A stretch of DNA of 32,957 nt, taken from NCBI GenBank assembly GCA_937898375.1, contig CALEJX010000125.1:1-32957 (forward strand). Direction: 5' to 3'. The DNA is from an uncultured Ruminococcus sp. (GTDB lineage: Bacteria > Bacillota > Clostridia > Oscillospirales > Ruminococcaceae). The notes beneath the pieces were generated by a model. That model had not been told where the DNA came from. It did no database searches and saw only the letters and a program-made list of their open reading frames with translations. The stretch's first letter is position 1; every line of letters begins with the position of its first letter. Both the position numbers and the translations under genes were made by a program. This document shows positions 23,410 through 30,451 of the stretch, piece after piece.

Positions 23410-23428
23410 TAAATTTTGCATAGCATTC

Positions 23429-23460
23429 AAGGCTGTATCCGTAAGGGTACAGCCTTTTTT
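23429..23460 (+). terminator. Terminator of the ribosomal superoperon
   Basis: AAGGCTGTA (23429-23437) pairs with TACAGCCTT (23448-23456), the stem can be extended inward with TCC/GGG, and six T end at 23460. Confidence 0.9.
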
Positions 23461-23488
23461 ATGTGCTTATTATTTTGTGGCGAATTTG

Positions 23489-23513
23489 CGGGCGAACGCT
23501 GTTCGCCCCTACA
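23489..23513. repeat. Dispersed intergenic repeat, third copy
   Basis: CGGGCGAACGCTGTTCGCCC followed by CTACA is the inverted equivalent of the right end of the repeat at 6908-6932. The TGTAGGGGCGA and TCGCCCG arms are kept, while the loop-side bases change in a compensating way (GACC/GGTC there, GAAC/GTTC here). Confidence 0.6.
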
Positions 23514-23535
23514 GGTGGGGTGCGGTGGTTTGTGT

Positions 23536-24408
23536 TTATTTTAGAAGTTCGTTGCCCACAAGGTCAATGAATTTCTTGCCTGCTATGCCGTTTTGTGAAT
23601 AGCCGTGGACTTTGAGGATATTGTTCACGGCTTTTTGAGTGCCAACGCCGAAAATGCCGTTTTTATCAAGGCTGTTGTTGTGCATACCTTTTTTCTTTGC
23701 AAGCATAAGAAGATATTTCAGTGCAAACACGCCGTTGCCCTTATCACCTTTTTTGTAGCCTGTGGTATCTAGGAGCTTTGCGTTGGCAGGGTAAAGGTTA
23801 AGGCACTTTTCTTTCATAATGGCTGGATAGTCTTTGTAGGCATAGTTGCAATCACAGCGGTCTGAAACGCCGTTTACAGAACCTTTGCTTGTATACTGCC
23901 ACATTCCGTAGGTGGATATGGCAGGCTTTGCAACGTCAAAGTGCGCCACCCATATGTCATAGCGGCTTTTCACGGAGTCTGATACCTTGCGCTTGAAAAA
24001 GTCAGCGTAGCTGTAGACAGCCGCATAGTAGCCGTTGTTTTCGAGATAGTCGCAGAACGCCGCTATCATTTTGTTTATGGCGGCGTTTGGAAGCTCGCTT
24101 TGGGAAGCGTCCTCAATATCAAAGGCAAGGGGGTATTCAAACTTTTTGCCTTTTACCACTTCAAGAAAAGTTTTCGCTTCCGCAAGGGCGTCGGCTTCTG
24201 TGAGGGCGTAGGAATACCAGTATGCGCCGATATTCAGACCAGCTTTTCGGGCGGCGGCGTAGTTTTTCTCAAAATTCTCGTCTTTTTGACCGATATACTT
24301 GCCGTAGCCTGCGTTTATCATCACAAAGCTGTAGCCCTGCGACTTTACCTTGTCAAAATCTATTTTCCCCTGCCAATGGGAAACGTCTATGCCTTTAGCT
24401 TTTTCCAT
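23536..24408 (-). CDS. GH25 lysozyme (endolysin) with peptidoglycan-binding domain
   Basis: 290 residues from the ATG at 24408, which follows GGGAGGTGA on the minus strand; an upstream in-frame GTG (24417) lies inside that site. The GH25 muramidase domain (about 1-200) has GIDVSHWQG (Asp8) and the catalytic FDIED (Asp97, Glu99), and cuts the MurNAc-GlcNAc bond of peptidoglycan. Residues about 215-290 look like a PG_binding_1-type domain (KGDKGNGVFALKYLL). There is no signal peptide, so release depends on a holin, as for phage endolysins. It overlaps the holin-like gene by 14 nt. The cassette has no structural or replication phage genes next to it. Confidence 0.88.
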   Translation of the reverse strand: MEKAKGIDVSHWQGKIDFDKVKSQGYSFVMINAGYGKYIGQKDENFEKNYAAARKAGLNIGAYWYSYALTEADALAEAKTFLEVVKGKKFEYPLAFDIEDASQSELPNAAINKMIAAFCDYLENNGYYAAVYSYADFFKRKVSDSVKSRYDIWVAHFDVAKPAISTYGMWQYTSKGSVNGVSDRCDCNYAYKDYPAIMKEKCLNLYPANAKLLDTTGYKKGDKGNGVFALKYLLMLAKKKGMHNNSLDKNGIFGVGTQKAVNNILKVHGYSQNGIAGKKFIDLVGNELLK

Positions 24409-24592
24409 TGCCGTCACCTCCCGATTTTTTTGCCGTTTGTACGCCGAAGTAGAATGATATCACCACGGTGAAAACTGTGATGAACTGCTCACCGCTGATT
24501 ATCCTTTTCAGCGTGAGAATACAGAACACGCTTGTCATAAGCAACGTGACAAGCGATTTTACGTCAATGAGCTTTGCAATTCTTTCTTTCAT
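24395..24592 (-). CDS. Phage holin-like small membrane protein
   Basis: 65 residues. Two hydrophobic segments lie at about 13-29 and 36-54, the second in ISGEQFITVFTVVISFYFG, followed by a basic and polar tail. This pattern resembles small membrane proteins beside endolysins in Firmicutes prophages. A holin makes the membrane lesion that lets the endolysin out. ATG follows AAGGGAGAG and overlaps the preceding stop by 4 nt (ATGA). The holin role is inferred from size, topology and neighbours. Confidence 0.65.
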   Translation of the reverse strand: MKERIAKLIDVKSLVTLLMTSVFCILTLKRIISGEQFITVFTVVISFYFGVQTAKKSGGDGNGKS

Positions 24593-24822
24593 GAATATCT
24601 CTCCCTTTCCATGTCTGTTATCTTTTGTTCCGCCGCCGCCATTCTTGATATGAGTGCATTATGCTCGGATACTGTCTGTTCCAGCTTATCTATTCTATAT
24701 ATAATAAGCCGCTCGGTGGCTTCCTGTGACTTTTTGTTTTCTTTAGCTCCCGAACGAGCTATTATAAGCTGACAGGCTATGCTTGCGGTCGCCGCTATGA
24801 ATGCCGCTATTACTGCTTCCAT
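24589..24822 (-). CDS. Small membrane protein with coiled coil, phage lysis-type
   Basis: 77 residues from ATG 24822 (behind AGGAGGTGA); a GTG three codons upstream lies in the ribosome binding site. Residues 1-22 are a membrane segment (MEAVIAAFIAATASIACQLI), and the rest is a charged, probably coiled-coil region (IDKLEQTVSEHNALISRM). This resembles XhlA-type or accessory holin proteins of prophages. First gene of the three-gene lysis cassette, overlapping the next by 4 nt. Confidence 0.6.
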   Translation of the reverse strand: MEAVIAAFIAATASIACQLIIARSGAKENKKSQEATERLIIYRIDKLEQTVSEHNALISRMAAAEQKITDMERERYS

Positions 24823-24859
24823 GTTTTTCACCTCCTACTTATCCCGAAAAAGAGGTGTT

Positions 24860-24897
24860 TTGTTGCATAAAAAATGCAACAATTGCAGAATTGTTGC
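24860..24897 (-). promoter_or_regulatory. Two overlapping, mutually exclusive hairpins before the lysis cassette
   Basis: In plus-strand terms, TTGTTGCAT (24860-24868) pairs perfectly with ATGCAACAA (24874-24882), while GCAACAATT (24876-24884) pairs perfectly with AATTGTTGC (24889-24897). The middle segment is shared, so only one hairpin can form at a time. The element lies about 38 nt before the first gene start. It could be an RNA switch or a repressor operator with three half-sites. I found no convincing promoter nearby. Confidence 0.5.
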
Positions 24898-24999
24898 CAA
24901 ATTAAAATATAAATCATTTGTTTGCACAGTTTTGATACGACACTTTTGTGCATTGGTCACATACTTTCATGAACAGAAAAGATATTTGTTAAGGCGCAA

Positions 25000-25035
25000 A
25001 AAACCACGGCTGAGGGTATGTTCAGCCGTGGTTTT
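25000..25035 (-). terminator. Terminator of the PadR-PspC operon
   Basis: A 14-bp perfect stem, plus positions 25000-25013 with 25022-25035, has a short loop. On the minus strand it ends in a T-run, 17 nt after the PspC stop. The flanking A-tract means it could also work in the other direction. Confidence 0.85.
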
Positions 25036-25051
25036 TGTCTTTAGTATGGTC

Positions 25052-25234
25052 TTATTTCTCAGGCAGAAGCACCGACGCCGCAATATATGCGATAACTCCT
25101 GCGCCGCCTGCACAGCCTATAAGCACTGCGCAGATACGGACTATGTTCACGTCAATATTGAAATACTCCGCAAGTCCTGCACACACGCCGGAAATTATCC
25201 TGCCTTCTCTTAATTTGTAAAGTTGTTTTGCCAT
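25052..25234 (-). CDS. PspC-domain membrane protein
   Basis: 60 residues from ATG 25234, behind AGGAGTGA; an in-frame GTG at 25243 is part of that site. The whole protein is one PspC domain: KLREGRIISGVCAGLAEYFN followed by a membrane segment (about 29-55). PspC domains are tied to envelope stress responses. It is the last gene of the operon, 11 nt after the DUF4097 gene. Confidence 0.85.
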   Translation of the reverse strand: MAKQLYKLREGRIISGVCAGLAEYFNIDVNIVRICAVLIGCAGGAGVIAYIAASVLLPEK

Positions 25235-25245
25235 TTCTATCACTC

Positions 25246-26070
25246 CTATCTGAAATTAAGCGAAATTTCGCCTATACCGTTGTCAATGTCAAGTTTTATT
25301 TTGTAAGAAAGTTCGCTTTCTTCTGTTGTGCTGTTTATTTTCACTTTGCTGTCTGATTTTATCTTATAGTCGTTTTTACAGCCGTCGATATCAAATTTTA
25401 TACTGCCTATGCCGCCGTCTATCTCAGCGTCGCCGAGAAGCTTTCCTGCAAAGTCTGTTTCGCCTACCCCGCAGTCAAAGTCTGAGTAATTGAAAGTGCA
25501 GTCTTTGAAAACTGTTTTTCCTACTCCAAGGTCAAAGTCGGCTTCATCTGTGCAGGTTACGTTTATGACCTCTGAGCTTCCTGCACCGAAATCTATGTCG
25601 AGGTTTTCACAGGTCAGGTCTGAAAGCTTCATTTGTCCTGCGCCTGCGTCTATCTTTACTGTGTCAAACGCTTTTTCCGGAAGCTCTATAGTCAGCTTAG
25701 GCTGACTTCCGTCAAAGGAGATATATCCGCCTTTAAGGTGTAAAAGGCTGTCGGCGGTCTTGACTTGAAGCTTGCCGTTTGATGATGAGAAATTCAGCTT
25801 CTCAGGGAGATTTTCTCCTGTGATGTGGATATTTTCGTCACTGCTCTTTTTGATATCGAGCTTGCCTGCAGAGAAGTCAATGTCGATATTCTCTATGTTC
25901 GCTGATTCAAACTTCTCGTTGTAGGAATAACGCTTGCCAAGGCTTTTTGTGTTTGTGACCTGAATAAGCACCACGCCTAAAATGAAAAGCACTATGCCGA
26001 TAATAAATATCGTCAGGAAAAATGGGAAGCGTCTGCGTTTTACGTCACCTGTGTTATCATATTTTACCAT
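25246..26070 (-). CDS. Membrane-anchored DUF4097 beta-repeat protein
   Basis: 274 residues. Residues 1-13 are basic, 14-36 form a membrane helix (FFLTIFIIGIVLFILGVVLI), and the rest is a series of short beta-strand repeats with recurring D-x-G-x-G patterns (DIDFGAGSSE, DFDLGVGKT, DFDCGVGET, EIDGGIGSI, DIDNGIGEI). This is the DUF4097 type, usually found next to PspC or PadR genes, with no proven biochemical role. The start overlaps the DUF1700 stop by one base (TAATG). Confidence 0.82.
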   Translation of the reverse strand: MVKYDNTGDVKRRRFPFFLTIFIIGIVLFILGVVLIQVTNTKSLGKRYSYNEKFESANIENIDIDFSAGKLDIKKSSDENIHITGENLPEKLNFSSSNGKLQVKTADSLLHLKGGYISFDGSQPKLTIELPEKAFDTVKIDAGAGQMKLSDLTCENLDIDFGAGSSEVINVTCTDEADFDLGVGKTVFKDCTFNYSDFDCGVGETDFAGKLLGDAEIDGGIGSIKFDIDGCKNDYKIKSDSKVKINSTTEESELSYKIKLDIDNGIGEISLNFR

Positions 26071-26699
26071 TATGCCACCGCCTTTGAGCTTACAAACTTA
26101 TGGACAAAGTTCGTGAATTTGTTGAAAAGGCTTACACAGCCATGCCATATTCCTTTTGTGATAGGCACTATTATCATGCCGCCAAGTCCGATACAGATAA
26201 GTCCTGCGCCAATGAGGGCAATGCCTGCGGGGTAGACCGTGAAAAGCGTGATGATGCCGCCTATTGTAAGGGAGAAACCTGTTGCGAACACTGCGATTAT
26301 AATGCTCAGAAGTGCGCAAAGTATTGCTAATGCCACTGCGGCAAGTGCGCACATAAGGCTGAACCATATTGGGCTTGTGATGATGATAATAAGAAGCTTT
26401 GTAAGAGAATTGCTGTTCTGTGGCGCATTACTGTCTGTAGAATGAGCCTGTGAGGGGTCAGCGGCGGCTTCCATTTGGAACACCGAGTCGCCCTGTGGGT
26501 GTATACCGCTGTCTTGCAAAATTTTGTTGGCAAGCTCTTCGGGCGTACCTAGGTTTTCGGCGGTCTTGGCTTCATGCTCTACCCCTGCGTCAAGGAAGAT
26601 CTCCTCATAAAACCTCATTGCGTCATTTATTTCTTCTGCGGCAAGTCCGCCGTCTTCAAGCCGTCTGCGCAATTCGGTAAGATACTCAAGTCTGTTCAT
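26070..26699 (-). CDS. DUF1700/HAAS-domain membrane protein
   Basis: 209 residues. The N-terminal helical part (1-65, YLTELRRRLEDGGLAAEEIN) matches the HAAS-type domain of DUF1700 proteins, which are commonly coupled to PadR regulators. After a Ser/Asn/Gln-rich linker (about 70-98) come several hydrophobic segments (about 104-130 and 133-190). It probably senses or transmits an envelope signal. It overlaps padR by 4 nt (ATGA) and the DUF4097 gene by one base. Confidence 0.82.
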   Translation of the reverse strand: MNRLEYLTELRRRLEDGGLAAEEINDAMRFYEEIFLDAGVEHEAKTAENLGTPEELANKILQDSGIHPQGDSVFQMEAAADPSQAHSTDSNAPQNSNSLTKLLIIIITSPIWFSLMCALAAVALAILCALLSIIIAVFATGFSLTIGGIITLFTVYPAGIALIGAGLICIGLGGMIIVPITKGIWHGCVSLFNKFTNFVHKFVSSKAVA

Positions 26700-27019
26700 G
26701 TATTTTCTCCACCTTTTTCTAATAATATACTGTCTACCATATTCTTATGCTTTTTCCACTCTCTGCGGTATCCTTCAAGCGCCGCTTCGCCCTTTGGGGT
26801 AACGTGATAATAACGCCTGTTCCTGCCCATATATTCCTTATCGTATGTTTCAAGCAACTCGTTTTTTTGAAGCCGTCTTAACACAGGATACAAGGTGGAT
26901 TCTGACACGTCCACCGCACTGCGTATGAACTGCGTTATCTCATATCCATAGGTATCTTCTCTGTCTACCACCGACAGGACCATGGAATCAAGCAGTCCTG
27001 CACTTATTGAAAAGCCCAT
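26696..27019 (-). CDS. PadR-family transcriptional regulator
   Basis: 107 residues, the short (s1) PadR type. The winged-helix part is visible: DTYGYEITQFIRS, STLYPVLRRLQKNELLETY and the wing RRYYHVTPKGEAAL. PadR proteins are usually repressors of the operon they start. Palindromic AT-rich sites cover its promoter, so autorepression is likely. ATG follows GGAGAGGAGAG. Confidence 0.9.
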   Translation of the reverse strand: MGFSISAGLLDSMVLSVVDREDTYGYEITQFIRSAVDVSESTLYPVLRRLQKNELLETYDKEYMGRNRRYYHVTPKGEAALEGYRREWKKHKNMVDSILLEKGGENT

Positions 27020-27059
27020 TTACTCTCTCCTCTCCAAAGTCAACGCCATTAAATAATGC

Positions 27060-27121
27060 TATATGACTTTATAATACTATATCGTTGCATATATTATACG
27101 TCATATAATATTATTTGTCAA
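27060..27121 (-). promoter_or_regulatory. padR operon promoter with palindromic operator candidates
   Basis: On the minus strand TTGACA (plus 27116-27121) and TATAAT (plus 27093-27098) are 17 bp apart. ATATTATA (27091-27098) and TATAATAT (27104-27111) form a perfect inverted repeat across the -10 box. TATATGAC (27060-27067) and GTCATATA (27100-27107) form a second, wider pair. Such AT-rich dyads are typical PadR sites. Confidence 0.7.
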
Positions 27122-27196
27122 GGGGTAAAATCAAATTTTTTGTTGTGTTGACTTTATAAAAGGCGGTAATATGTCATTGTTTGTTGAAAATTCCTA

Positions 27197-27224
27197 TTGA
27201 TTTTATATACTTTTGTGGTATAAT
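27197..27224 (+). promoter_or_regulatory. Promoter of the suf operon
   Basis: TTGATT (27197-27202) and TATAAT (27219-27224) are 16 bp apart, with an extended -10 TG (27216-27217). Transcription would start near 27231, giving an 80-nt leader. Confidence 0.7.
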
Positions 27225-27245
27225 ATCTATTAGGAACATCTAACT

Positions 27246-27267
27246 CATGACGACCTATGTCATGACG
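27246..27267 (+). promoter_or_regulatory. CATGAC repeat and palindrome in the suf leader
   Basis: CATGACG occurs twice (27246-27252, 27261-27267) and CATGAC/GTCATG (27246-27251, 27259-27264) can pair over a 7-nt loop. It lies 15-36 nt after the likely transcription start, a suitable place for a repressor of suf such as an Rrf2-type protein, or for an RNA hairpin. Confidence 0.4.
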
Positions 27268-27310
27268 TTTTACAAAGCCTTACAAGGCGATAGAGGAAAG
27301 GACACTGATT

Positions 27311-28051
27311 ATGAAAAACAATAGTTTATTGAAGATAACGGGACTTCATGTGAGCGTTGGGGATAAGGAAATTCTCCACGGCGTTGACCTGACAGTGAAC
27401 AATGATGAAACTCACGTTCTTATGGGTCCTAACGGCACAGGTAAATCTACGCTGGGTTATGCTATAACAGGCAACCCTGCTTACACTGTAACAGAGGGCG
27501 ACATTGTCTTCGGCGGCGAGAGCATTGTTGATATGCCTGTGAACGAGCGTGCGAAAAAGGGTATTTTCCTGTCGTTCCAAAATCCATTGGAAGTGCCGGG
27601 CGTGACCCTGAGTTCATTTATAAGAAGCGCTTTGGAGCAGAAAACTAAGACACGTCTTAGACTTTGGGATTTTAAGAAAAAGCTTGCGGAGACAATGAAG
27701 CTTCTTGACATGGACGAGTCTTATGCTGACAGAGATCTCAACGTGGGATTTTCTGGTGGTGAAAAGAAAAAGGCTGAGATACTGCAAATGCTTATGCTCG
27801 AGCCGAAACTTGCTATACTCGATGAGACAGATTCGGGTCTTGACGTTGACGCAGTAAGGACAGTTTCACAGGGCGTAAAGCTTTACAGAGAGCGTGTTCA
27901 CGGCTCGTTGCTCATTATAACACACAGCACAAGGATATTGGAGGCTCTGACAGTTGACGCCGCTCATGTTATGGAAAACGGCGTTATCGTTAAAAACGGC
28001 GGTGCAGAGCTTGTGGAAAAGATAAACGAAAAGGGCTTTTCGGCTATCTAA
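27311..28051 (+). CDS. sufC: Fe-S cluster assembly ATPase SufC
   Basis: 246 residues, an ABC-type ATPase that works with SufB and SufD as the SufBCD scaffold, without being a transporter. Walker A GPNGTGKST (39-47), the signature FSGGEKKKAE and Walker B LAILDETDSGLDVDA are intact. ATG follows AGGAAAGG. First gene of sufCBDSU. Confidence 0.96.
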   Translation: MKNNSLLKITGLHVSVGDKEILHGVDLTVNNDETHVLMGPNGTGKSTLGYAITGNPAYTVTEGDIVFGGESIVDMPVNERAKKGIFLSFQNPLEVPGVTLSSFIRSALEQKTKTRLRLWDFKKKLAETMKLLDMDESYADRDLNVGFSGGEKKKAEILQMLMLEPKLAILDETDSGLDVDAVRTVSQGVKLYRERVHGSLLIITHSTRILEALTVDAAHVMENGVIVKNGGAELVEKINEKGFSAI

Positions 28052-28087
28052 TAGGAATGGCAGTGGCACGAGGACGAGGTGAAAATA

Positions 28088-29494
28088 ATGAAAGAAAAAA
28101 GTCAGGTCATGGATATTGACCGCAGTATTTATGATATAAAAGATGTTGAAAATGACGCTTACCGCATAAAAAGCGGTCTGACCCCTGAAATTATAGAGAA
28201 AATTTCAAAAGAAAAGAACGACCCTATATGGATGCAGCAGTTCAGACTTCAATCTTTGCAGATTTATAACGAGATACCGACCCCTGATTGGGGACCGTCT
28301 CTCGAGGGACTTGATATGGACAATATTGCCACATATGTAAGACCAAACACGAAAATGCAGAACAACTGGAAGAACGTTCCGCAGGATATAAAGAACACAT
28401 TTGAGAGATTGGGCATACCGCAGGCGGAGAGAAAATCTCTTGCAGGCGTGGGTGCGCAGTATGATTCTGAGCTTGTTTACCATAACGTGCGCTCTGAGGT
28501 GGCGCAAGAGGGCGTTGTTTATATGGATATCGAAAGCGCCATGAAAGGCGAATATGCCGACATGGTGAGAAAATATTTCATGAAACTTGTTACGCCGAGA
28601 GATCACAAGTTTGCGGCTTTGCATGGAGCAGTATGGTCGGGCGGCTCGTTTGTGTATGTGCCAAAGGGCGTACAGCTTTCAATACCGCTTCAATCTTATT
28701 TCAGACTTAACGCAAAGGGCGCAGGTCAGTTTGAACACACTCTTATCATAGTTGACGAGGGTGCGAGCCTGCACTTTATCGAGGGCTGCTCCGCTCCGAA
28801 ATACAACGTGGCAAACCTTCACGCAGGCTGTGTTGAGCTTTATGTTAAAAAGAACGCAAGGCTCAGATATTCCACTATTGAGAACTGGTCTAAGAATATG
28901 TATAACCTTAACACAAAGCGTGCCCTTGTGGAGGAGGGCGGCACTATCGAATGGGTATCAGGCTCGTTCGGTTCGCACATTGGCTGTCTTTACCCTATGA
29001 GCATTTTAAAGGGCGACAATTCCAAAATGGAGTTCACGGGAGTTACATTCGCAGGAAGCGGACAAAATCTCGATACAGGCGCAAAGGTCGTTCATGTGGG
29101 CAAGAACACAAGCTCGTTCATGAATACACGTTCAATAAGCAAGAGCGGCGGAATAAGCACGTTCAGAAGCAGTGTTGTGGTGGAAAAGAGTGCAAAAAAT
29201 GCCAAGTCATCGGTATCGTGTCAATCTCTTATGCTTGACTCTGAGTCAAGGTCTGACACTATACCTGCAATGGATATCCGCACAAAGGACGCCGCTATCG
29301 GTCACGAGGCGAAGATAGGAAGCATAAGCGGCGACGCAGTTTTCTATCTTATGAGCCGTGGTATGACCGAGGAGGACGCAAGGGCGCTTATCGTAAGCGG
29401 CTTTGCAGACAATGTTTCAAAGGAACTGCCTGTGGAATATGCGGTTGAAATGAACAATCTTATTAGACTTGAAATGAAAGGCAGCATAGGCTGA
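28088..29494 (+). CDS. sufB: Fe-S cluster assembly scaffold SufB
   Basis: 468 residues from ATG 28088, behind GAGGTGA; an in-frame GTG (28079) is part of that site. SufB forms the cluster-building core with SufC and SufD. The late conserved block VSCQSLMLDSESRSDTIPAM holds the candidate cluster cysteine, followed by the helical tail with SRGMTEEDARALIVSGF. It lies 36 nt after sufC and 19 nt before sufD. Confidence 0.96.
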   Translation: MKEKSQVMDIDRSIYDIKDVENDAYRIKSGLTPEIIEKISKEKNDPIWMQQFRLQSLQIYNEIPTPDWGPSLEGLDMDNIATYVRPNTKMQNNWKNVPQDIKNTFERLGIPQAERKSLAGVGAQYDSELVYHNVRSEVAQEGVVYMDIESAMKGEYADMVRKYFMKLVTPRDHKFAALHGAVWSGGSFVYVPKGVQLSIPLQSYFRLNAKGAGQFEHTLIIVDEGASLHFIEGCSAPKYNVANLHAGCVELYVKKNARLRYSTIENWSKNMYNLNTKRALVEEGGTIEWVSGSFGSHIGCLYPMSILKGDNSKMEFTGVTFAGSGQNLDTGAKVVHVGKNTSSFMNTRSISKSGGISTFRSSVVVEKSAKNAKSSVSCQSLMLDSESRSDTIPAMDIRTKDAAIGHEAKIGSISGDAVFYLMSRGMTEEDARALIVSGFADNVSKELPVEYAVEMNNLIRLEMKGSIG

Positions 29495-29513
29495 CGGGAA
29501 AGGAGTGCTTAAA

Positions 29514-30446
29514 ATGACTAAAAATATCCTGATAGACAAGCTGCCGACAAAAACATGGAACTTTCTCAAGGTGAACAGCGCTGAGATACAGTGGGACAGC
29601 GAGGGAGCTGTTAAAACAGAGGAGAACATCTGCTTTAAGAGCGGCGAAAAGGCTGAACCTGTAAGACTTGACAATAGCGGTGCTGAGGGTTATACTGAAA
29701 GAGTAGTAAACGTGACGGCGCAAAAGGCTTCAAAGGGCGTTATATTTGAGATATGCAGAGGGGATAAGCCGCTGCTTTCAAGGGTGAATATCGACCTTGA
29801 CGATGGGGCTGAGGTAAAGCTTGTTATGCTTCTCGAACCGTCAGAAAGCGGACTTGTGCGCCATGAGGTCAGGGCGGAATGTGGGGCAAACTCACATATC
29901 CACATTATGACTATCATGATAGGCGGCGGAGATATTTACAGCGATGATAATGTTACTCTAAGGGGTGACGGAGCGAGGTTTGACGCTGACACCGCTTATT
30001 TGGGAAGAAATTCACAGACTATAGATTACAACATTGTGGCTGCCCATTTCGGCAAAAAGACGGAGAGCCTTATCACAGTGAACGGCGCTTTGACCGACAG
30101 TGCGAAAAAGGTTTTCAGAGGAACGATAGATTTCAAGAAAGGCTCTGCGGACTCGGTGGGCAGCGAGAACGAAACTGTGCTTATGCTGGGCGATGATGTG
30201 GTGAACAAGACTGTTCCGCTGATACTTTGCGCAGAGGAGAATGTTGAGGGTACTCACGGAGCGACTATCGGCGAGCTTGACGCAGACACCATGTTCTATT
30301 TCGAGAGCAGGGGCATTGACAGAGAAACTGCCGAGAAGATAATGGCTTACGCCGCCGTTGAAAGGCTTATCCACATGGCTGAGGACGGCGAGTTTGCGGC
30401 GGAAGCTGAAAAGACAATGGGATTAAAAACTGATACAGAGGAATGA
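29514..30446 (+). CDS. sufD: Fe-S cluster assembly protein SufD
   Basis: 310 residues from ATG 29514, behind GGAAAGGAG; a GTG at 29505 overlaps that site. It is a paralogue of SufB and its partner in the SufBCD complex. The C-terminal half is a beta-helix ending in the typical GATIGELDADTMFYFESRGI and a short helical tail. The N-terminal part is shorter than in enterobacterial SufD. The stop overlaps an upstream candidate start of sufS. Confidence 0.9.
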   Translation: MTKNILIDKLPTKTWNFLKVNSAEIQWDSEGAVKTEENICFKSGEKAEPVRLDNSGAEGYTERVVNVTAQKASKGVIFEICRGDKPLLSRVNIDLDDGAEVKLVMLLEPSESGLVRHEVRAECGANSHIHIMTIMIGGGDIYSDDNVTLRGDGARFDADTAYLGRNSQTIDYNIVAAHFGKKTESLITVNGALTDSAKKVFRGTIDFKKGSADSVGSENETVLMLGDDVVNKTVPLILCAEENVEGTHGATIGELDADTMFYFESRGIDRETAEKIMAYAAVERLIHMAEDGEFAAEAEKTMGLKTDTEE

Positions 30447-30451
30447 GGACA

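Noticed and set aside
24409..24417. Upstream GTG starts that lie inside the ribosome binding sites of several genes (also at 24831, 25243, 28079, 29505)
   Set aside because: In each case GTG is part of a GGAGGTG or GGAGTG Shine-Dalgarno sequence, and an ATG follows at the right distance.
23536..24822. Complete prophage
   Set aside because: Only lysis-type genes are present. No integrase, terminase, capsid, tail or attachment-site repeats are visible in the surrounding sequence.
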